Shown here piece after piece: positions 58,788 to 64,000 of a DNA stretch of 64,000 nt. How positions within the stretch are numbered: the first letter of the stretch is position 1; every line of letters begins with the position of its first letter. The stretch comes from Nemania diffusa. Taxonomy: Eukaryota > Ascomycota > Sordariomycetes > Xylariales > Xylariaceae. The notes beneath the pieces were generated by a model, which saw only the letters and a list, made by a program, of their open reading frames with translations, was not told the origin of the DNA and searched no databases. The translations under genes and the position numbers were made by a program. The stretch covers positions 496,001 to 560,000 of the forward strand of contig JBBPUQ010000009.1 of assembly GCA_038501195.1 (NCBI GenBank). Reading direction: 5' to 3'.

Positions 58788-61172
58788 TCAGAGCTTTTCG
58801 TGCCCATTCCCCGCCCCAAGATCCGCAGGCGGCTGCGGAAACTCAATGAGTACTTTCGGTTCGCCCGTCAATTCGAACGCGATCTGATCCTGCGTAGGAA
58901 CGTCGAGCAAGACCTGGTACGTCCCGGGATACAGAACCGTATTTCCATTCTCGTCAACACGAGCCAGCTCGCCTAGCTTGATCGTCAACTTCGCCTCGCT
59001 CGTCTTTCCTGCGTCGACTTTCTTGAATCGCGTGTATGCAGCGAGTTCCTTAATCGGATGCGGCGCTGGACCATACTGCCCAGACAGGAACGCTAGTGCG
59101 ATGAAGTCGGATGTCACGTTGCCGGTGTTCTGTATCGAGATATCGATGGGATCAAAGTCGCATAAGTCTAAGTATCGTAGTTCGCAGGTCTTGATAATAT
59201 CGTCAATGACGTATTGCTTGTTCGCCACACCGCCTTCTTTGAACGTCGCATTGAAAGTAGTGTAGTGAAGGCCGAATCCGAAAGGTAGGACGGAGTCGTT
59301 GTACCACTTATACGTTCTCCCAGGGTTAGAACTGCTTGGTCTCAAGGTCATGTCTGTTAGCGGCACTTGATTGACATAGTCAGCTGGGTATACTGTTGTT
59401 GGCAATCTTCCCGCGGGGGCAGATTTGCCGGTCAGGATGTCAAACACAGCAGTTCCTCCATCTTGTCCGGGGAAGCCTGCCCATACAATAGCAGAGATGT
59501 TGCTATTCGCGAGCAGCGGCGTGTCGTCGTTCTGATCTCCTAACTCGACGACGATGACGGGTTTCCCGAGTGCAGACAACTTCTCGATGAGAGTTAATTG
59601 CGCCGCTGGCCAAGCTATCGCGTCACGGTCGAGGTCCTCTGACTCGATGCTCATGTCATTACCACCGAAGTAGACGACAATGTCCGATTTCCCCGCGGCG
59701 TCCAATGCCGCGGCAGTCCATGTGTCGTTAACAGATGCCGACTCGCCGCGCGGCCCTGTTGAAGTCACAGTATTGAATCCCAGCTTTTGCGCAGCGTTAG
59801 TTGGCGTGTGGTAATATGAGGGCACTCCGGCATATCCTCCGAGCATGGCGAAATTCCCCGCCGGTGGGCCTGCCCAGAAACCTATCAAAGCCAACGATGC
59901 ATTGGTGCTCTGAAGTGGAAGCAGGCCGCTGTTCTTCTTCAGCACAATTCCGTCGACTGCCGACCGAAGCGCTAATTCCTGAGCTGATGTGGTATTGACG
60001 TCCTTCCATGCCAGAGATCGGTAGGGTGTTCCCTCGGGGCCATCGAAGTATCCCGCTCTTATCAAGCCTTCGTATAACCTACGTAGGGCTCGGTCAACAA
60101 CGGTCTCATCTAAGAAAGTTGAATTCCAGGCCCCCGCGACGTCAGTATTCGACCCAACTTGGCAGATCGTGTCGGTTCCAGCAGTTAACGCGATCCCCGC
60201 TGACTCCGCTGCCGTCTTAGTGTAGTTGTGATCTTCATGAAAGTTCAGAATGGCGTTACAGTCACTGGTAATGTATTGATTTTCGTCATTCCATTCCCAA
60301 AAGTCTCTCAAGACCGTCTCCATGAGATACGTTGAGGCGCATGCCGGGGTCCCATTGACCGAATTGTAAGAGCACATGATCGACTTCACCTTCGAGTCAC
60401 GGGCACACTGTTGGAATGGCGGCAGGTAATACTCAACAAGATCCTGCATCGTGACAATAGCATCGAATTCGTAACGCGTGATGCCATGCCAACGCTCCAG
60501 GTCGTACGCCGCATAATGCTTGCAGGTAGCGACCACCTTAGTAGTATTCTCCGATCCTTGAAGACCTTCGATCAAAGCCTTCACGTACTCCTTGATGCGG
60601 AACGGATCTTCACCCGGCGTTTCTGAGCCCCTTCCCCATCGCGGGTCCTTATATGGATTGATGTTCGGAGTCCAGTAGTCCAAACCAGCGCGCCCGGCAT
60701 TGCTGAACGCCCGCGCTTCGGTACTGACGACATCCGCAACGGCGTGGATGAGTTCGTCGTCAAACGCCGCCGACATCAATATGGGGCTAGCGAACGAAGT
60801 GGCCCCTGAGTACTCTCCTAACGCGCTGAACGCGACACCAGGAGAGCCTGCGACACCATGCAACGCTTCACTCCACCATTCGTAGGGCGCCAAGCCTAGT
60901 CGTGGAGCACCAGGGCTGGTACTATTCCATTGTTAGCCATAAATCAAGCTATCGGTATCTGCTACTTACTTGACTAAGTTCGTGATCTTCTCCCCAGTAT
61001 TCCAAGCTTTTATCAATGCGGCTGCCCTCTCGGCAGGAGGAGCTGTGCTGTCACAGACGAGATTTGACGTCAAGAGTTCGGGGCCATTAACGCAATCGGG
61101 GAAGACGAGTGTTGCCGATGTTATGGCATTGTAGAGCGCTGGGAGCGCAACAACCCGGTTCAGACTCTTCAT
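58788..61172 (-). CDS. Secreted GH3 beta-xylosidase
   Basis: Two exons, 61172..60970 and 60921..58788, over a 48-nt intron (GTAAGT donor, GCTAAC branch, AATAG acceptor). The spliced protein is 778 aa, the normal size for fungal GH3 xylan 1,4-beta-xylosidases. ATG 61172 gives a signal-peptide-like MKSLNRVVALPALY; an ATG at 61196 would add eight residues. Motifs: APYEWWSEALHGVAG, NINPYKDPRWGRGSETPGEDP, ATCKHYAAYD (Lys202/His203), and ITSDCNAI with the predicted nucleophile Asp288. These are followed by the GH3 C-terminal domain (ELGDQNDDTP, WAGFPGQDGG, GRLPTTVYP) and a fibronectin-III-like end (LPFGFGLHYTTF). It should release xylose from xylo-oligosaccharides outside the cell. Several N-x-T/S sites fit a secreted glycoprotein. 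Confidence 0.92.
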
Positions 61173-61196
61173 GTTGAACGTCTCAGCGTAATGCAT

Positions 61197-62039
61197 AACA
61201 TAAAGGGGAGTACACCACGGGCATTCAATACGATATCCTAAACTTCCGCGACTATCTTAGTGTACCCTTCTCTCTTTATACCGCCTAGCAAGGAAGGGCT
61301 CCCTCATACGACAACGACGGGGAATAAAGTGTAGAGAACTGCTTAAAGCCATCGAGAGACCCTTGAGATCTCATTACGTCAGTTACATTAGGCACGAAAA
61401 TTGTTGCATTCGTCAACTTTCTGCCCCGCGCGATCTACGGAGTTTCTTGGAGACGGGTGAGGCCTTGCCGCCTTCCCCAATCCCATATCGATGGTTATTC
61501 ATGGATTTTCACCGGTAAAATTTATCCGGTTTGTCAATTCACGTAGGTACGACATATGATCGGTTATATAGTCTCCCCATCCCAGTAGGTTCTAAGCCGT
61601 GCGCGCTACTTCTCCGGCTCGAGACGACTTGGCGTTTTCCTTCCAGACCTCAATGCCTACAGCAGTCGAAAGGGGCATTTTACCATCGTGACTACAAAAT
61701 GCTTGACTCGTGTACTAACAAGAATCACTTGAGTAGGTATGAGACCAGACCACATGAGGATATACAAGACCCAGGGGCAATTAAGACAGCCTATGATCCC
61801 CAGAACGACGAGGTTGCACTCATCCATATAACAAGCGGGGAAGGGCAATATGGGAAGATCTCTGCTCCGCATCGCCCGGTACATCAAGACGCACGAGCAT
61901 AATGCGCCTGCATTGACCTCTATATGTACCTGATGCCCAGACCTCGCCAAAGCACGGCGCGCGACGGATACGTTCATCCTGCGTCCTCAACCCCCACCGC
62001 CTCCCTTACCGGTCGCCCTCGCATTAGCTCCCAGCGACA
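61197..62039. other. Divergent promoter region
   Basis: 843 bp between the starts of the GH3 gene and the DUF8021 gene. The open frames at 61531-61977 on both strands have no family features. Holds both promoters by position. Confidence 0.4.
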
Positions 62040-62831
62040 ATGCTTTCACGCCTCGTATTCGGCCTCGGCGCCGTCCTGACCGGCCTCGTTCCCCCCGCCC
62101 ATGCAGAATGTACGCGCGAGGGCCTCCTCGCCGCAGCCAGCAGCTACATCGCCGCGCAGACGAGCGGCAAGACCGCCGACCTGCCGCTCTCGGCGACAAA
62201 CTTCACATACCAGGAGAACAACAAAAAGGCCGACATCGCAACCGGCGTGCTCACGCAGGCATTAAAGATCGACCTGAACCGCACAGCCGCGGACACCGTA
62301 GAGTGCGCGAGCTACACCCTCCTCATCTCGTCAACCGGGCCCAAGCCCTACGTGATCGCCACGCAAATCCGGCACCCCAGCGCCGACGCGAGCACGATCA
62401 CCGCAATCGACAGCATCGTCGCCACGACGGGCGCTTTATTCTTCAACGCGGCACAGACGCTAAAGTACGTGCAGGCGGAAGACTGGGGCGCGCAGGCGGA
62501 GGGGCAGCGCGCGAACCGCACGGAGCTGCGGCGCGTGGGCGACGCGTACCTCGACATGTGGACCGACGCCAAGGCCGCCGACTCGATACCCTGGGGCACG
62601 GACTGCGAGCGCGTCGAGGGGTCGGCGCTGACGCGGCCGTGCGGCGCGTCGCTGCCGCGCGGGGGCAGCGCGAGGAATAACGGGAATAGGAGGTATGTGA
62701 TTGATGAGACGGCCGGGTCGGTGGACGTGCTCTGCTCGTTTGATGCGTTGGGGAGCTTGCCGGATTCGCATGAGATTAGGCTTGAGGGGGGGAAGGTGAA
62801 GTATGTGCATACCGTTACTGTTATGAGTTAG
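62040..62831 (+). CDS. Secreted DUF8021-type protein
   Basis: A single exon of 263 aa. An N-terminal signal peptide of ~22 aa (MLSRLVFGLGAVLTGLVPPAHA) precedes ECTREGLLAAASSYIAAQTSG, the typical opening of the fungal secreted DUF8021 family. Further family-like patches are FTYQENNKKADIATGVL, ECASYTLLI and PYVIATQIRH. Four mature cysteines are spread so that disulfides are possible, and there are N-x-T sites. No enzymatic motif is known for the family. The first two-thirds of the gene is very rich in G and C at third positions, unlike its neighbours, which also produces long false frames on other strands (for example 62108-62680). Confidence 0.8.
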   Translation: MLSRLVFGLGAVLTGLVPPAHAECTREGLLAAASSYIAAQTSGKTADLPLSATNFTYQENNKKADIATGVLTQALKIDLNRTAADTVECASYTLLISSTGPKPYVIATQIRHPSADASTITAIDSIVATTGALFFNAAQTLKYVQAEDWGAQAEGQRANRTELRRVGDAYLDMWTDAKAADSIPWGTDCERVEGSALTRPCGASLPRGGSARNNGNRRYVIDETAGSVDVLCSFDALGSLPDSHEIRLEGGKVKYVHTVTVMS

Positions 62832-63649
62832 GCGAGATAGTGTAGTAGAGACCTCGAGGTGTCTTGCGAATCTGAAGGATGATTGAGTTGTTCTGGAGTA
62901 TTAGTTGCCTTGCGTTAAGTCTAAGCAGATTATAATCTTAGAGCTCGAACGAGCTAGCAAATAGCACTTTAGTAAGTTGTCCTCAGCATGTTTGATTACT
63001 AGTCCTAGTGAGCGGAAGTCATAGACCCCTTGCCGTCTCACGAGCTAATGGGAAACTATCGAGTGAGCTGGGTATCGGTTCGATCAAGGGGAACAGAGGC
63101 CTCAGGTAGTACGTTGACATGTTAAAATTATGATCCCACAGAATATGCGCGCTATTCTTCTATTGAATGCCAATATCTCTAGCACGGTGACGATCACGGC
63201 TCAGGAACAAGCAGTGTTGGGGGGAGTCAGTCGGGGGATATCCACGAAGGTGTACAACTCCGGAAGCTTTCAATATCATGGGAACAGCGTACACTATATA
63301 TTCAATTACCCTGGAATTTTATGATCATAGAACCCTCAACGATAGAAATCTAGTTAGGTTGAGCTACGAGGATCAGGCTCCCTCTTGGACGTAGGGGGGA
63401 AGTGTCTAGTAATTCAAGAATGACACAGGACGCAAAGGAGTGATGTTAGTATCTACATTACAGATGGCACACATAAAATAGGTGGCCATAAGAATTCATT
63501 CGGTAGATCTAACGAAACGAAGTTGAAAAATCAATTCTTTTAAGATATCCTTACCCATACCATACCAGGCTCAACTGCAAATTGCCACTACCCAATAACC
63601 CAATAATCATCATTACACACCCGAAGTTATACATATAAAACGCTAAATC
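62832..63649. other. Intergenic stretch
   Basis: 818 bp with no supported gene. A 64-aa plus frame at 63130 has no recognisable features. Confidence 0.4.
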
Positions 63650-63865
63650 ATGGACTCTTCTTCTGCCCTATCCGTCCCCGAGATTGATTCTGAACAAGGC
63701 GCTGCAGATGCAACAGCTGCCTGTTCTGGAGTGACCTTGCGCGCATCTGCCGAGCAAAGACAACCAGCGAAAAGATGGTGGCGCTTAGGCACAGTCAGTC
63801 GGCAGTCTGCGACAGCATCTTCGACTTCCGCCGCACGGTATGTCGCTGTTGCACAATGGGACTAG
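63650..63865 (+). CDS. Possible first exon of a gene cut by the window end
   Basis: ATG at 63650 opens a 71-aa frame rich in Ser and Ala (MDSSSALSVPEIDSEQG). A GTATGT donor-like site in the CACGGTATGTCG context near 63837 could end an exon there, with coding sequence beyond. No family could be assigned and no downstream exon was confirmed before the window ends. Confidence 0.3.
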   Translation: MDSSSALSVPEIDSEQGAADATAACSGVTLRASAEQRQPAKRWWRLGTVSRQSATASSTSAARYVAVAQWD

Positions 63866-64000
63866 TCAGGCCCCTCTGCATGGCCCTCTGGTTCCGTCTT
63901 AGGGGCTGCGCTTCGTCCTCGGCCTGTCGGACTTGCGAATCTAGGAGCATGAAGCCTTGCTTCAGAACGTCCGCGCCATATGAGAACCCGGGCCAGATCA

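Noticed and set aside
62108..62810. Long Arg-rich open frames overlapping the DUF8021 gene
   Set aside because: They arise from high third-position G+C of the true frame and have low-complexity composition.

Overview
The window is nuclear DNA from a filamentous ascomycete (Pezizomycotina, probably a sordariomycete). Protein genes are cut by short introns of about 45 to 90 nt with GTRAGT donors and CTAAC/CTGAC branch sites. The gene families are typical of these fungi: HET, NACHT-ankyrin, HGD-type kinases, a GMC oxidoreductase and a DUF8021 secreted protein. Repeated DNA has been converted to almost pure A+T by C-to-T changes on both strands, the mark of repeat-induced point mutation (RIP).

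Region 1 (0-14.5 kb) holds genes of the recognition or incompatibility type: a trypsin-fold protein with two zinc-finger-like motifs, two divergent paralogous kinases, a HET-domain gene and an HNH endonuclease gene. The second kinase and the HET gene appear to be joined by a chain of seven introns separated by six exons of exactly 3 nt, all in phase 0. That array is the most unusual feature here.

Region 2 (14.8-36.7 kb) is a transposon block. Two TA-flanked MITEs precede a 19-kb nest of three LTR retrotransposons. The outer element has 344/352-bp LTRs and target duplication ATAAA. Inside it sit a 7.0-kb Gypsy element (310-bp LTRs, ATATT) and a 5.9-kb element (308-bp LTRs, GTTTA). All are heavily RIP-mutated and no ORF survives. 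Further inverted-repeat elements follow at 34.8-35.4 kb.

Region 3 (36.7-50 kb) is metabolic: a secreted GMC oxidoreductase, a PhyH-type dioxygenase, a DenD-like NAD-dependent epimerase/dehydrogenase, a class II aldolase and a 12-exon sugar porter. The last four could form a small sugar-acid catabolic cluster. The dehydrogenase gene is split by a 3,960-bp A+T-rich hAT-type transposon with an 8-bp target duplication; the two gene halves are otherwise in frame.

Region 4 (50.5-57 kb) holds a NACHT-ankyrin gene (NLR-like) with no visible start codon. A 1-kb nearly perfect palindromic foldback element flanked by TA lies just upstream of it. A gene-poor stretch follows.

Region 5 (57.2-64 kb) holds an amidohydrolase/decarboxylase, a GH3 beta-xylosidase, a DUF8021 secreted protein and a possible gene start at the window edge. 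No tRNA, rRNA or CRISPR array was seen. Gene models, splice sites and repeat boundaries were read by eye.
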